From Chloroflexota bacterium (lineage in GTDB: Bacteria > Chloroflexota > Anaerolineae > 4572-78 > J111), in NCBI GenBank assembly GCA_016860845.1, contig BOKF01000002.1, forward strand, positions 124,001-188,000: a DNA stretch of 64,000 nucleotides, in the 5' to 3' direction. The position numbers and the translations under genes are program-made. Positions 41,875 through 50,400 of this stretch are shown here, piece by piece. Each line of letters begins with the position of its first letter. Position 1 is the stretch's first letter. The notes beneath the pieces are model-generated. The model saw nothing but the letters and a program-made list of their open reading frames with translations. It was not told the origin of the DNA and searched no databases.

Positions 41875-44850
41875 ATGGTCAAATCCATGTCTTTTGCGTC
41901 ACGTCTCATCCATCACGTTTCACGGGCTGCAGCGCATCCTTTGCTGCGCCGGCTGGACGCCGGTCTCATCCTGGCCGGGCTGCTCACGCTGTTCATCATC
42001 CAGAGTCTGCTCCGGCCCGGTTTACCTACCCAGGCCGACCTGCCGATCCACCTCTTCCGCACCCTGGAGTACAGCCAAGCCTGGGGGCCGGGCGTAATTG
42101 TGCCGCGGTGGGCGCCCAATCTGGCCTATGGCTACGGCTATCCTATGTTTGTTTTTGCCCCGCCTCTGCCCTACTGGCTGGGGCTGGCTTTCCACAGCCT
42201 CGGCTTGAGCTGGGAAAATGCGTTCAAACTGTTGATTATCCTCACAATTCTACTTTATGCAATTGGTATGTACCTGCTTGGCCGAGACGTATGGGGCAGC
42301 GTCGAGGCCGGATTGGTGGCCGCCACCGCTTTTGCCTTCGCTCCCTTTGCCCTGCGCGAAGCGCTGCTCTACGGCGGTAATGTCCCCCAACTGCTGGCCA
42401 TCGGCCTCTTTCCCTGGACTCTCTGGGCTATGACCTGGGCTGCGAGGAAGCGCTCCTGGAGTTGGGGAGTGTTGGCCGCCTTTTTTTATGCCGGGGTGTT
42501 ACTCAGCCATCTTTTCCAGGTCCTGATTTTCACACCTGTGGTGGGTCTGTATGGCTTTATTCTACTTCTGTGGGCAGAGGACAGGGGTCAGGGATCAGGG
42601 GTCAGGGATCAGAAGCCAGTAGCCAATAGTCAAAACTCAACTCGCCATTCGTCATTCGCCATTCGTCATTCGCCATTCGCTATCCTCTATCCTCTATCCT
42701 CTATCCCTCTCGGCCTCCTGCTGACGGCCTTCTTCTGGCTGCCTGCCTTTACGGAGCGTGTCTTCACCCGGGCCCAGGCTGACATCTACCTGGAGAAAAG
42801 CCCTTTTTATGTGCGCTATCCCCAGTGGACGGAACTGGTCGCCTGGATTCAGCCGCTCGATGCCCGCGCCGCCAATCCTTACGCCCCGCTGAGCCTGGGT
42901 GTCATCACCCTCATTCTGGCTGCCCTTGGCCTGGCCGCAGGGATTATCAGGGGTCAGGGATCAGGGATCAGGGGCCGGCAAATATTTAATCTCCGACTCC
43001 CGGCCCCTGGCCCCCTTCTACTTCCTACCTTCTTCTTTGCCGTTATCGCCGCCGCAGCCGCCTTTATGAGCCTGCCCATCTCCCGGTCCATCTGGGAAAT
43101 CGTCTCCATTTTGCAGGTGGCCGAGTTTCCCTGGCGTATGTTGGGGGTAGCCAATCTAGGGCTGGCTTTCCTGGCCGGCGGGGTCGTGTTATGGCTGCCC
43201 ACAAAACTGCGCTGGCCCTTAACCCTGGTCTGTTTGGTGGTCCAAATTGCCGCTGTTGCGCCCTACCTCTACCCGGTGATTGGCTTCACCCGTTATGATC
43301 AGGTGACGATCGCCGACCAGATAAATTATGAGCGCCGCTCTCAATCCATCGGCACGACCACCTTAGGCGAATACCTGCCGCAAACCATCACCACTCCCCC
43401 CACCACCTCGCCCCTGGTCAAGGCTTTTCAAGTGAACCCGTCTCCCGAGCGCCTCGACCGCAGCAGCTTGCCTGACGGGGCTACTGCAACCCTGCTGGAG
43501 CAGACCGCTGTCACCCACCGCTACCGCCTGGATAGTCCCACTGCCTTTACCCTGCGCTTCTTCCAGTTCGACTATCCCGGCTGGCAGGCTCGCCTCGACG
43601 GTCAACCGGCGCTCATCCAGCCCGAGGCAGAAAGCGGGCTGATTTTGATCAATATTCCCCCCGGCCCCCATGAGCTGGTCATCTATTTTGGAGAAACACC
43701 AGGCCGGGTCATTGCGCTGCTGCTGACAGGTCTGACGGTGGTAGGATTGATTGGAGCGGGTTTGGTAAGAAGATTAAGGGTCAATACCCTGGCGGGCACA
43801 AGCAAACAAGGGTCAATTGTCAACGACCCAGGGTCAGGAAAACATGAGGATACCAATAAAATCTCCCCTGCCCCCCTGCTCCTCCGCTCCCCTGCTTTCT
43901 TTGCTGTTAGCTTCCTTATCATCGCCGCCGCACTCTGGCTCAAGCCGCTGCTCCGGCCTGTTTTCACCCTCAACTCTCCGCCCGATCGGGCCTTACCGGC
44001 TCAGTACCAGACTCAAATCAATTTTGCTCAGGGCATCCAACTAATCGGGTACGACATGGATAAAAGGGTTGTTTCCGGGGGTGAGCGGGTGCAGATTGTG
44101 CTTTACTGGCAAACCGATGCCGCGCCGCTTGAGGTAAACCTCCAACCCTTTGTCCACCTGGACCGGCTCGACACCTGGACGACCGTTGCCGGTGCGACCA
44201 ATTACACGCCGGGTGACGCCACGACCGAGAGTGTCCTGCCTACCTTTCACTGGGACAATGCGCGCTATGTCCGCGATGAGTATGACCTGACCGTACCGCC
44301 GGATACGCCGCCCCTGGCCTACGCCCTGCGGGTGGGCCTGATTGACCCTGACCAGGGCGGTCGTCTGCTGCCCCTGGCAAACGGCAGTGGCGATACAGCC
44401 CAATTAACTGTGATTAATGTCACCGCGCCGGCTGGAGGAACATCTCCATTGGCCGAATCACTCGAAGCGTCTTTCCAAGCCGGCAGCGCTGCCATCCATT
44501 TAACCGGCTTTGAACTCGATCCTCCAGCCCAAGACCGGCTTGATTTTCGGCTGGCCTGGCGGACCGACCAGGCCCCACCGGCTGATTACACGGTTTTTGC
44601 TCAACTGCTCGACCTGGAGAATAATTTAGCCGCCAGTTATGACCGCCCTCCCCTGGATGGGGCCTACCCGACCTCGACCTGGCTGTCCGGTCAAACGATT
44701 ATTGACCCGCGTTATATTCCTTTACAGAATGTGCCCCCCGGCGAATATCGTCTCATTGTGGGTCTATATAACCCCGCCAGCCAGCAGCGTTTGCTCACGG
44801 TTAGCGGCGCTGATTTTGTCGAATTGACGCGGGTAACAGTGGGGGATTAG
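41875..44850 (+). CDS. Giant PTPS-related membrane protein, copy 1
   Basis: The approximately 990-residue protein belongs to the 6-pyruvoyl-tetrahydropterin-synthase-related membrane family, probably GT-C-like. After the first helix it has DLPIHLFRTLEYSQAWGPG and PRWAPNLAYGYGYPMFVFAP, matching the D-x-x-x-H and W-x-x-x-x-x-GyGyPxf motifs of that family. About twelve helices fill the first 610 residues. Two C-terminal beta domains (about 720-850 and 860-990) repeat the FTVFxQL/DYTVFAQL ... W.PG.I.D pattern. Heptamer arrays are translated in frame within loops at 42585-42710, 42944-42978 and 43810-43837. An internal ATG at 41887 is an alternative start. The next gene is in the same frame after one TAG. 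Confidence 0.85.
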   Translation: MVKSMSFASRLIHHVSRAAAHPLLRRLDAGLILAGLLTLFIIQSLLRPGLPTQADLPIHLFRTLEYSQAWGPGVIVPRWAPNLAYGYGYPMFVFAPPLPYWLGLAFHSLGLSWENAFKLLIILTILLYAIGMYLLGRDVWGSVEAGLVAATAFAFAPFALREALLYGGNVPQLLAIGLFPWTLWAMTWAARKRSWSWGVLAAFFYAGVLLSHLFQVLIFTPVVGLYGFILLLWAEDRGQGSGVRDQKPVANSQNSTRHSSFAIRHSPFAILYPLSSIPLGLLLTAFFWLPAFTERVFTRAQADIYLEKSPFYVRYPQWTELVAWIQPLDARAANPYAPLSLGVITLILAALGLAAGIIRGQGSGIRGRQIFNLRLPAPGPLLLPTFFFAVIAAAAAFMSLPISRSIWEIVSILQVAEFPWRMLGVANLGLAFLAGGVVLWLPTKLRWPLTLVCLVVQIAAVAPYLYPVIGFTRYDQVTIADQINYERRSQSIGTTTLGEYLPQTITTPPTTSPLVKAFQVNPSPERLDRSSLPDGATATLLEQTAVTHRYRLDSPTAFTLRFFQFDYPGWQARLDGQPALIQPEAESGLILINIPPGPHELVIYFGETPGRVIALLLTGLTVVGLIGAGLVRRLRVNTLAGTSKQGSIVNDPGSGKHEDTNKISPAPLLLRSPAFFAVSFLIIAAALWLKPLLRPVFTLNSPPDRALPAQYQTQINFAQGIQLIGYDMDKRVVSGGERVQIVLYWQTDAAPLEVNLQPFVHLDRLDTWTTVAGATNYTPGDATTESVLPTFHWDNARYVRDEYDLTVPPDTPPLAYALRVGLIDPDQGGRLLPLANGSGDTAQLTVINVTAPAGGTSPLAESLEASFQAGSAAIHLTGFELDPPAQDRLDFRLAWRTDQAPPADYTVFAQLLDLENNLAASYDRPPLDGAYPTSTWLSGQTIIDPRYIPLQNVPPGEYRLIVGLYNPASQQRLLTVSGADFVELTRVTVGD
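42585..42710 (+). repeat. Eighteen-unit heptamer array inside a coding sequence
   Basis: Eighteen 7-base units run without a register break (126 bases, 42 codons). The array starts with GGGTCAG and GGATCAG alternating, passes through TAGCCAA, TAGTCAA and AACTCAA, continues with alternating TTCGTCA and TTCGCCA, and ends with three exact copies of TCCTCTA. The encoded peptide forms a polar loop between two membrane helices of copy 1. Confidence 0.95.
42944..43015 (+). repeat. Second intragenic heptamer array with hairpin
   Basis: Units TTATCAG, GGGTCAG, GGATCAG, GGATCAG and GGGCCGG (42944-42978) are followed by a C-rich stretch. CAGGGGCCGG at 42969-42978 pairs exactly with CCGGCCCCTG at 43000-43009. 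The array is read in frame in a loop of copy 1. Confidence 0.85.
43810..43837 (+). repeat. Third intragenic heptamer array
   Basis: Four units (GGGTCAA, TTGTCAA, CGACCCA, GGGTCAG) are read in frame in the loop before the last membrane helix of copy 1. A C-rich, loosely periodic stretch follows at about 43867-43900. Confidence 0.7.
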
Positions 44851-44937
44851 CCGGATTTTGATAAGTCCGCCTGGGTTAGAGAATTTGAGGATAAGAAAAA
44901 ATCTCCTAATCCCGGCGAAAAACCTGGATACCGAGCC

Positions 44938-47910
44938 TTGAGATTTCAACTTTGGCCAAAGTTAGACTACGGCCTGCTGCTGGCTTTGGTCCTGCCGTTA
45001 TTTGCTGTTTTGCCCTTATTAACCCACCCCGGCCTGCCGAACACAGCCGACGGTCCGGCTCATTTGATGCGCCAGGTGGAGTTAAATCAAGCCTGGCAGG
45101 AAGGTAACTTCTATCCGCGCTGGGGAACAGATTTGGCTTTTGGTCACGGCATGCCTATTTTTAGCTACGCTCCCCCGGCTCTCTACCAGTTAACCCAGCT
45201 TTTCCACTTACTTGGCCTGCCCCTGGACGAGGCCATGAAAGCTGTCCTCATTTTTGATTTTCTATTGTACAGTGTCGGCATGTTTCTGCTGGCTCGCCGC
45301 ATATTTGGTCCTGGCCCGGCCTTGCTGGCTGCCGCGCTGTATGTCTATGCGCCCTATCGCCTCCGCGAGGCTTACATCCAGGGCAATTACGGCCAATTCA
45401 CCGGCCTGGCTTTTTATCCACTCATCTTATGGGCCTGCCACGGCCTCGTCACGACCGGCCAGCCGGGTTATCTGGTTGCTGCGGCCTTTTCCCTGGCCGG
45501 CCTGCTCTTTAGCCACAACATCAGCTTCATGCTCTTTGCCCCGCTGCTGGCGGCCTACCTGTTGTTTCTGCTGATTCTGACCGTTTTCAGTGGGGCGAAG
45601 AGGCGAAGAGGCGAAGAGGCGAATGATAATTCTTACGCTTCACGCTTTACGCTTCACGTTTCACATTTCATGCGCTCGTTTCTTGCTCTCATGGCCGCTG
45701 GCCTCCTGGGCTTAGGGCTGGCTGCCATTTTCTGGCTGCCCGCGTTTGGCGAACGGCACGAAATTCAATTGGAAGGTATCACCCGCGGCTTTTTTGATTT
45801 TCGCGCCAATTTCATCTCCCTGCCGGAATTCTTCTCCCCCCCGCTTCCCCTCGATCTCGCTGCCATCAACCCCGAATTTCCTCTCAGTCTGGGTCTACCC
45901 CAAATTATCGGAGCGGGAATTGGGTTAGCCGTTTTACTATTCATCAGTATCAAACTGAACAAGCAACGAATCAGCCGGTTGACGAATCAGCCCCAGGATG
46001 GACCAACTCGTAATCCTCTATCCTCCAACTTCCATCTTCATGCCTTCACCCACGCTCTCTTCTTTGCCTTCTTCCTGCTGCTCTACACCTTCCTGGCTCT
46101 GCCCTACTCTCAACCGATTTGGGAAGCGGTCCCGCTTTTGGAACTGGCCGAATTCCCGTGGCGGATGCTCGGCCCGGCTATCTTCTGCACGAGTCTGCTG
46201 GCGGCCCTGCCATTTACGAAGTACGATTTACGATTTACGATTTTTAAACCTGAAGCCTACCCTCTCAATCCTAACATTTATCAGTCTAAACTAAAATCTA
46301 AATTCAATCTTCCATCTTCTATCCTCTATCTTCTAATTTCCATCTTCGCCGCCATTGCCCTGAATGCCTACTACCTTTACCCCACCCAATTCATCGTCTG
46401 GGGTACGCCTACCCCGGCCGACGCCTTTGCCTACGAAGTGACCTCCGGCGCCATTGGCACGACCAGCACCGGCGAATTTTTACCTCGCAGCGCCCGGCAG
46501 CATCCCCGGCCCGACACCCTCTGGCCCGATTATGCCGCCGGCCGCCCGCCCCAAAAAATAGACCCGGCGACCCTCCCTTCCGGCGCAACCGTCGAAACCA
46601 TCTCGCACCGCGCCGAGTCCGACACCTTTCGGATTCGCACCCCCCAGGCGTTCGTCGCCACGATTCGCACCCTGTACTGGCCCGGCTGGCAGCTTTACCT
46701 GGATGACCAACCGGCTGCTTTTACGGTGACTGAACCAACCGGCCTGATCCAAACCACCGTTCCAGCCGGCGAGCACACCCTGACCCTGAAACTGGAGTCC
46801 ACATCCCTGCGCACTCTGGGCCAGGGATTAACGCTTGGCGCGTTTGTCATCCTGGTCATTATCGCCGGTTTTGCTCTCAGAAAACGACCCGCTGCTTCAG
46901 CAATGCAGCGAGTTAAATTACCGGCTCACACTCCAGCTTCCCAGGCTCCGTTGACCGGCCGGTTTTTCGTTATTACCTCGGCCCTGCTCGTCACAGCTTA
47001 CCTCGTCTCTCGCCCGCTGGCCCCATTCTTTACGCTCCGTTCTAACCCTGACCGGCCCCAACCCGCCGATCAAATCTTGCAGGTTGACTTTGGCCTCCCT
47101 GCGGAGCGGACGCCGCTGCTGCGCCTGGTCGGCGCTGACAACTTGCCCCAAACTTTGCCAATTCCTAATAGTGGTAAGAATACCTTAACCGCGATTTTAT
47201 ATTGGCGCAGCCTGCGCGAGCTTGACGCCAATTACTCCGTCTTCCTTCATCTCGACGCCCCCAACGGCCAGACGTACGCCACAGCGGACGAAGTCCACCC
47301 GGAGAATATCCCAACCCGCAACTGGCCGTCCGGCCTGTATCTACGCAACCCGCTTCACCTGGAAATTCCTGCCGACCTCCCGCCGATTCGGTACGAGGTT
47401 AAGGCTGGCCTGTATAATCGCCAAAGCAATGAGCGCCTGGCTGTCCTGCCTGGCGGTGAAGTCACCACCTTTACCCTCGGCTCGATCTGGTTGACCTCGT
47501 CGCAGCTGGCTTTGCCTTCCCAACCGTTGGCCCATTTTGGCCCGCACATTACCCTTTGGCAGGTCGTCTATCCCTCTGCCGGCGAGCAGACCGTAGTGTT
47601 ATCCTGGCAAACCGACCAGCCGCTTAAGCAAAACGACACCGTTTTTGTCCACTTGCTGGATAGCGGCGGCAACCTGCTCGCCCAGGCAGACGGCGCGCCT
47701 TATGCCGGCCTCTACCCCCTGTCTAACTGGCAGCCGGGACAAATCATCACCGACAAACGTCCCCTGTCCCCCCTGCTGTCTAACCCGGCTGACCTTGCCG
47801 CCATTGCCGTTGGCATTTACAACCCTGTCAGCGGAGAACGCCTCCCCGCCGCAGACGCTGCCAGCCAGCCTCTGCCCGATAACAGCTTTATCCTGCGGGT
47901 GAAGCCATGA
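44938..47910 (+). CDS. Giant PTPS-related membrane protein, copy 2
   Basis: This approximately 990-residue paralogue of copy 1 has the same plan: DGPAHLMRQVELNQAW and PRWGTDLAFGHGMPIFSYAP after the first helix, shared FWLPAF, IWE and AEFPWRMLGxA segments, and two C-terminal beta domains. The only plausible start in the frame is TTG at 44938, with a poor ribosome-binding site. The frame is open back to the TAG of copy 1, so the start is uncertain. Heptamer and octamer arrays occur in loops at 45594-45674, 46013-46040 and 46223-46342. Its TGA overlaps the next ATG (ATGA). Confidence 0.85.
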   Translation: MRFQLWPKLDYGLLLALVLPLFAVLPLLTHPGLPNTADGPAHLMRQVELNQAWQEGNFYPRWGTDLAFGHGMPIFSYAPPALYQLTQLFHLLGLPLDEAMKAVLIFDFLLYSVGMFLLARRIFGPGPALLAAALYVYAPYRLREAYIQGNYGQFTGLAFYPLILWACHGLVTTGQPGYLVAAAFSLAGLLFSHNISFMLFAPLLAAYLLFLLILTVFSGAKRRRGEEANDNSYASRFTLHVSHFMRSFLALMAAGLLGLGLAAIFWLPAFGERHEIQLEGITRGFFDFRANFISLPEFFSPPLPLDLAAINPEFPLSLGLPQIIGAGIGLAVLLFISIKLNKQRISRLTNQPQDGPTRNPLSSNFHLHAFTHALFFAFFLLLYTFLALPYSQPIWEAVPLLELAEFPWRMLGPAIFCTSLLAALPFTKYDLRFTIFKPEAYPLNPNIYQSKLKSKFNLPSSILYLLISIFAAIALNAYYLYPTQFIVWGTPTPADAFAYEVTSGAIGTTSTGEFLPRSARQHPRPDTLWPDYAAGRPPQKIDPATLPSGATVETISHRAESDTFRIRTPQAFVATIRTLYWPGWQLYLDDQPAAFTVTEPTGLIQTTVPAGEHTLTLKLESTSLRTLGQGLTLGAFVILVIIAGFALRKRPAASAMQRVKLPAHTPASQAPLTGRFFVITSALLVTAYLVSRPLAPFFTLRSNPDRPQPADQILQVDFGLPAERTPLLRLVGADNLPQTLPIPNSGKNTLTAILYWRSLRELDANYSVFLHLDAPNGQTYATADEVHPENIPTRNWPSGLYLRNPLHLEIPADLPPIRYEVKAGLYNRQSNERLAVLPGGEVTTFTLGSIWLTSSQLALPSQPLAHFGPHITLWQVVYPSAGEQTVVLSWQTDQPLKQNDTVFVHLLDSGGNLLAQADGAPYAGLYPLSNWQPGQIITDKRPLSPLLSNPADLAAIAVGIYNPVSGERLPAADAASQPLPDNSFILRVKP
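45594..45674 (+). repeat. Octamer plus heptamer array inside copy 2
   Basis: Four 8-base units GGCGAAGA (the last degenerate, 45594-45625) are followed by six 7-base units (TTACGCT, TCACGCT, TTACGCT, TCACGTT, TCACATT, TCATGCG; 45633-45674). It is in frame and sits in the same loop as the 18-unit array of copy 1, but with unrelated units. Confidence 0.9.
46013..46040 (+). repeat. Short heptamer array inside copy 2
   Basis: Units ATCCTCT, ATCCTCC, AACTTCC and ATCTTCA run in register. They lie in the loop that in copy 1 carries the array at 42944-43015. Confidence 0.8.
46223..46342 (+). repeat. Two heptamer arrays inside copy 2
   Basis: Three exact copies of ACGATTT (46223-46243) encode YDLRFTI-like residues. 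After about 43 bases, eight pyrimidine-rich units (TAAACTA, AAATCTA, AATTCAA, TCTTCCA, TCTTCTA, TCCTCTA, TCTTCTA, ATTTCCA; 46287-46342) follow. Copy 1 has no array at this loop. Confidence 0.9.
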
Positions 47911-50255
47911 CCCAGCAGCAAACATCAGGGGTAAAGGGCACAATAGTTAATAGTCATCAACGGATCAACCTGATCGTCTTCACCGTCTACACACTCTGCA
48001 CCCTTGTCTTGACTCATCCATTACTCTTCAACCTGACCACTGCCGTACCCAGCGACATCGGCGACCCGCTTCTCAACACCTGGATTCTGGCCTGGGACAG
48101 CCATGCCCTGCTCGCCGATCCCCTCAATTTATTCAATGCCAACATCTTTTACCCCCTGCCCAACACGTTGGCCTACTCGGAACACCTGTTTAGCACGGCC
48201 CTGCTGGCCCTGCCCCTCCAATTGATTTTCGCCGAGCCAATTGCTGCCTACAACCTAACCCTGCTGCTGACTTTTCCCCTGGCCGCTATTAGCATGTACC
48301 TGCTTGCCCTGCGCTTGACCCGCCAGCGCAGCGCCGCCTTTATCGCCGGCCTGATTTTTGCCTTCGCCCCTTACCGCTTTGCCGCCATCGCCCACCTGCA
48401 ACTGCTCACCTTCCAGTGGCTCCCTTTTGCCCTGTTGTTCATTGACAAACTACTCGATCAGAAAAAATTTCCCCACCCCCTACTTCCTACTCCTTACTCC
48501 TTACTCCTTGCTTCAACCATTTTTCTGCTCCTGCAACTGCTGGCCTCCTGGTATCTGGCCCTGTACACGTTCCTTATTCTCGGCATTTTTCTACTAACTG
48601 CCCTCTTCACTCAACGCCTCAACCGCTCTAATTTCGTACAACTCAGCGTCTTATTTCTAATTTCTATTTTCTTGATTCTCCCCTTCGCCTGGCCCTATCT
48701 CTCTATACTGGACGACCTGCGCACCGCTCGCCCCTTGTCACTGGCGCTCTCTCTCGCCGCCGCCCCCACCGACTTTATCGCTGCGGCTCCCTTTAATCGC
48801 CTCTTCGGCCCTCTGACGGAGTTCTTCCGCACCCGCCCCGGCTTCACTGAGGAAAATACCCTCTTTATTGGCCTCACGGCTCCGTTGTTGGCCCTCATTG
48901 CCCTCCTGCGATTTACGATTTACGATTTACGATTTACGACCGGCGCCCCGATCAGCGGTATTGACACCTCACGCCCCACACCTCACGCTCTACGCTCTAC
49001 GCTCTACGCCTTCCTCGCCATCCTCCTCGTCGCTCTCGCCCTCACCTTTCCCACCCCCTACGCTACCCTGGCCCAACTCATTCCCGCCAGCGCCATCATC
49101 CGTGTCCCGCCCCGTTGGATCATCCCGGCTCTATTCGCCCTGGCCGGCCTGGCCGCCTTCGGTTATTCCCTTATCACGCATCACGCATCACGTTTCACGC
49201 CCCACGCCCCACGCATTACGCTTTATTTTAACTCTATCCTCTTCATCCTCACCTGCGCCTTCCTCCTCCTCGAAACCCTCTCCATCCCCCTTCCCCTCGC
49301 CCCTGTCGAAAATCGAAACACCTTGAACCCGGCTTACCACTGGCTGGCCGGGCAGCCCGGCCCTATCGCCCTGATTGAACTCCCGCTGCACAGCGCCCCT
49401 GCTCCCGAATATCCCGAAGTCAAGCGCCTCTACGCCAGCACCCTGGGCTGGTGGCGGCTCGTCAACGGCTACTCCGGCTATACCCCCTCCCGCCAACCCC
49501 ACCTGGCCCAGACCCTCGCCGATTTCCCTGGCCCCACCTCAATCACTGCCCTCCAAAACCTAACCCTTCTCTCCAAACCCTCCCTTCCACCTTCCACCTT
49601 TCCAACCTTCCACCCTTCCAACCCTCCAACTCTCCCCTCCCCTCTTCTCTTCTTCCTCGTCCACCCCGGCGAAGCCCCGTTTGACCGCACCCGCTGGGAA
49701 ACCATCGGCCGCTGGCAGGTTGAACGCAATCCTGCCCTCCTGCCGATTGTCGAGTTTGAAGGTGATTATCTTTATCAGGTGCTGCCACCTGACTCAACCC
49801 GCTTCGCCGCCCCCCCACTCGCCACTTTCGGCCAGGAGCAAACCATCCAGCTTCTCGCCTACGAAATCTCCACCCCTGCTCTCCAACTTTCAACTCGCAC
49901 TCCCCAGCTATCTTCTATCTTCCATCCCCTATCCTCTGCCCCCCGCCTCACCCTCTCCTGGCGTTCCAGTTCCCCCCTTCCCGCCGATTACACCGTCTTC
50001 ATCCACTTCCGTGCCGCCGATGGGTTTGTCCGCAGCCAGGCCGATGGCCCGCCCGTTAGTGGTCATTATCTCACCTCTGCCTGGCAGCCCGGCGAAATTA
50101 TCCAGGATATTCATTCCTTTCCTGAGGGTAATTTGGCTCAAACGGATCACCTGGCCGTTGGCCTGTACGACCCCGCGACCAACCAGCGCCTTCCCGCCTT
50201 TGACGCCGCCGGCCAGCGTTTGGCCGACGACACCCTGATCATTCCGCTTCATTGA
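47907..50255 (+). CDS. Giant membrane protein, third gene, GT39/YfhO-like
   Basis: The ATG at 47907 overlaps the previous TGA (ATGA), so translation is coupled. The 782-residue protein has about twelve helices. After the first comes PSDIGDPLLNTWILAWDSHAL, with the acidic residues expected of a GT-C active-site loop, and ANIFYPLPNTLAYSEHLF. It is more distant from the two upstream genes but ends in one copy of the same beta domain (YTVFIHFRAADG ... SAWQPGEIIQDIHSF). Five repeat arrays are translated in frame (48480-48514, 48910-48937, 48963-49011, 49171-49226, 49909-49936), plus a C-rich octamer-like stretch near 49564-49660. Loss of function by repeat expansion is possible, but the frame is intact. 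Confidence 0.82.
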   Translation: MTQQQTSGVKGTIVNSHQRINLIVFTVYTLCTLVLTHPLLFNLTTAVPSDIGDPLLNTWILAWDSHALLADPLNLFNANIFYPLPNTLAYSEHLFSTALLALPLQLIFAEPIAAYNLTLLLTFPLAAISMYLLALRLTRQRSAAFIAGLIFAFAPYRFAAIAHLQLLTFQWLPFALLFIDKLLDQKKFPHPLLPTPYSLLLASTIFLLLQLLASWYLALYTFLILGIFLLTALFTQRLNRSNFVQLSVLFLISIFLILPFAWPYLSILDDLRTARPLSLALSLAAAPTDFIAAAPFNRLFGPLTEFFRTRPGFTEENTLFIGLTAPLLALIALLRFTIYDLRFTTGAPISGIDTSRPTPHALRSTLYAFLAILLVALALTFPTPYATLAQLIPASAIIRVPPRWIIPALFALAGLAAFGYSLITHHASRFTPHAPRITLYFNSILFILTCAFLLLETLSIPLPLAPVENRNTLNPAYHWLAGQPGPIALIELPLHSAPAPEYPEVKRLYASTLGWWRLVNGYSGYTPSRQPHLAQTLADFPGPTSITALQNLTLLSKPSLPPSTFPTFHPSNPPTLPSPLLFFLVHPGEAPFDRTRWETIGRWQVERNPALLPIVEFEGDYLYQVLPPDSTRFAAPPLATFGQEQTIQLLAYEISTPALQLSTRTPQLSSIFHPLSSAPRLTLSWRSSSPLPADYTVFIHFRAADGFVRSQADGPPVSGHYLTSAWQPGEIIQDIHSFPEGNLAQTDHLAVGLYDPATNQRLPAFDAAGQRLADDTLIIPLH
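48480..48514 (+). repeat. Heptamer array inside the third giant gene
   Basis: Five units (CTACTTC, CTACTCC, TTACTCC, TTACTCC, TTGCTTC) run in register and are read in frame just before a membrane helix. Confidence 0.85.
48910..49011 (+). repeat. Two adjacent heptamer arrays inside the third giant gene
   Basis: Four exact copies of GATTTAC (48910-48937) encode RFTIYDLRFTT. After 25 bases, seven units (GACACCT, CACGCCC, CACACCT, CACGCTC, TACGCTC, TACGCTC, TACGCCT; 48963-49011) follow. Together they form one cytoplasmic-type loop. Confidence 0.92.
49171..49226 (+). repeat. Eight-unit heptamer array inside the third giant gene
   Basis: TTATCAC, GCATCAC twice, GTTTCAC, GCCCCAC twice, GCATTAC and GCTTTAT run without a register break. 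They are read in frame between two membrane helices. Confidence 0.92.
49564..49660 (+). repeat. CTTCCA-type octamer-like repeats inside the third giant gene
   Basis: Repeated CTTCCACC, TTCCAACC and CCTCCAAC units of 7 to 9 bases form a pyrimidine-rich stretch encoding a Pro/Ser/Thr-rich segment. The units match the octamer family at 40048-40071. Confidence 0.75.
49909..49936 (+). repeat. Short heptamer array before the last beta domain
   Basis: TATCTTC twice, CATCCCC and TATCCTC are in register and read in frame at the linker before the C-terminal beta domain. Confidence 0.8.
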
Positions 50256-50306
50256 AACAGAAGTACCTTTTGACGCAATCCGAGGGTATGGATATACTTG
50301 TGCAGG

Positions 50307-50336
50307 CTCCTCTGTCACTCCGAACGACAGCAGGAG
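50307..50336. repeat. Imperfect hairpin in the gap after the giant genes
   Basis: CTCCTCTGTC pairs with GACAG(C)AGGAG with one bulge. It sits between two partial direct repeats starting TACCTTTTG (about 50260 and 50373). It looks like a worn dispersed repeat and is not a clean terminator. Confidence 0.5.
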
Positions 50337-50400
50337 TGGGTCGAAGTAACAGCCTGAACGAGTTACAAATATACCTTTTGGAATTGGGGAAAATGAACCA

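Noticed and set aside
42585..49936. Regular short repeats could suggest a CRISPR array.
   Set aside because: Units are 7-8 bases with no spacers, are translated, and no cas gene is present.
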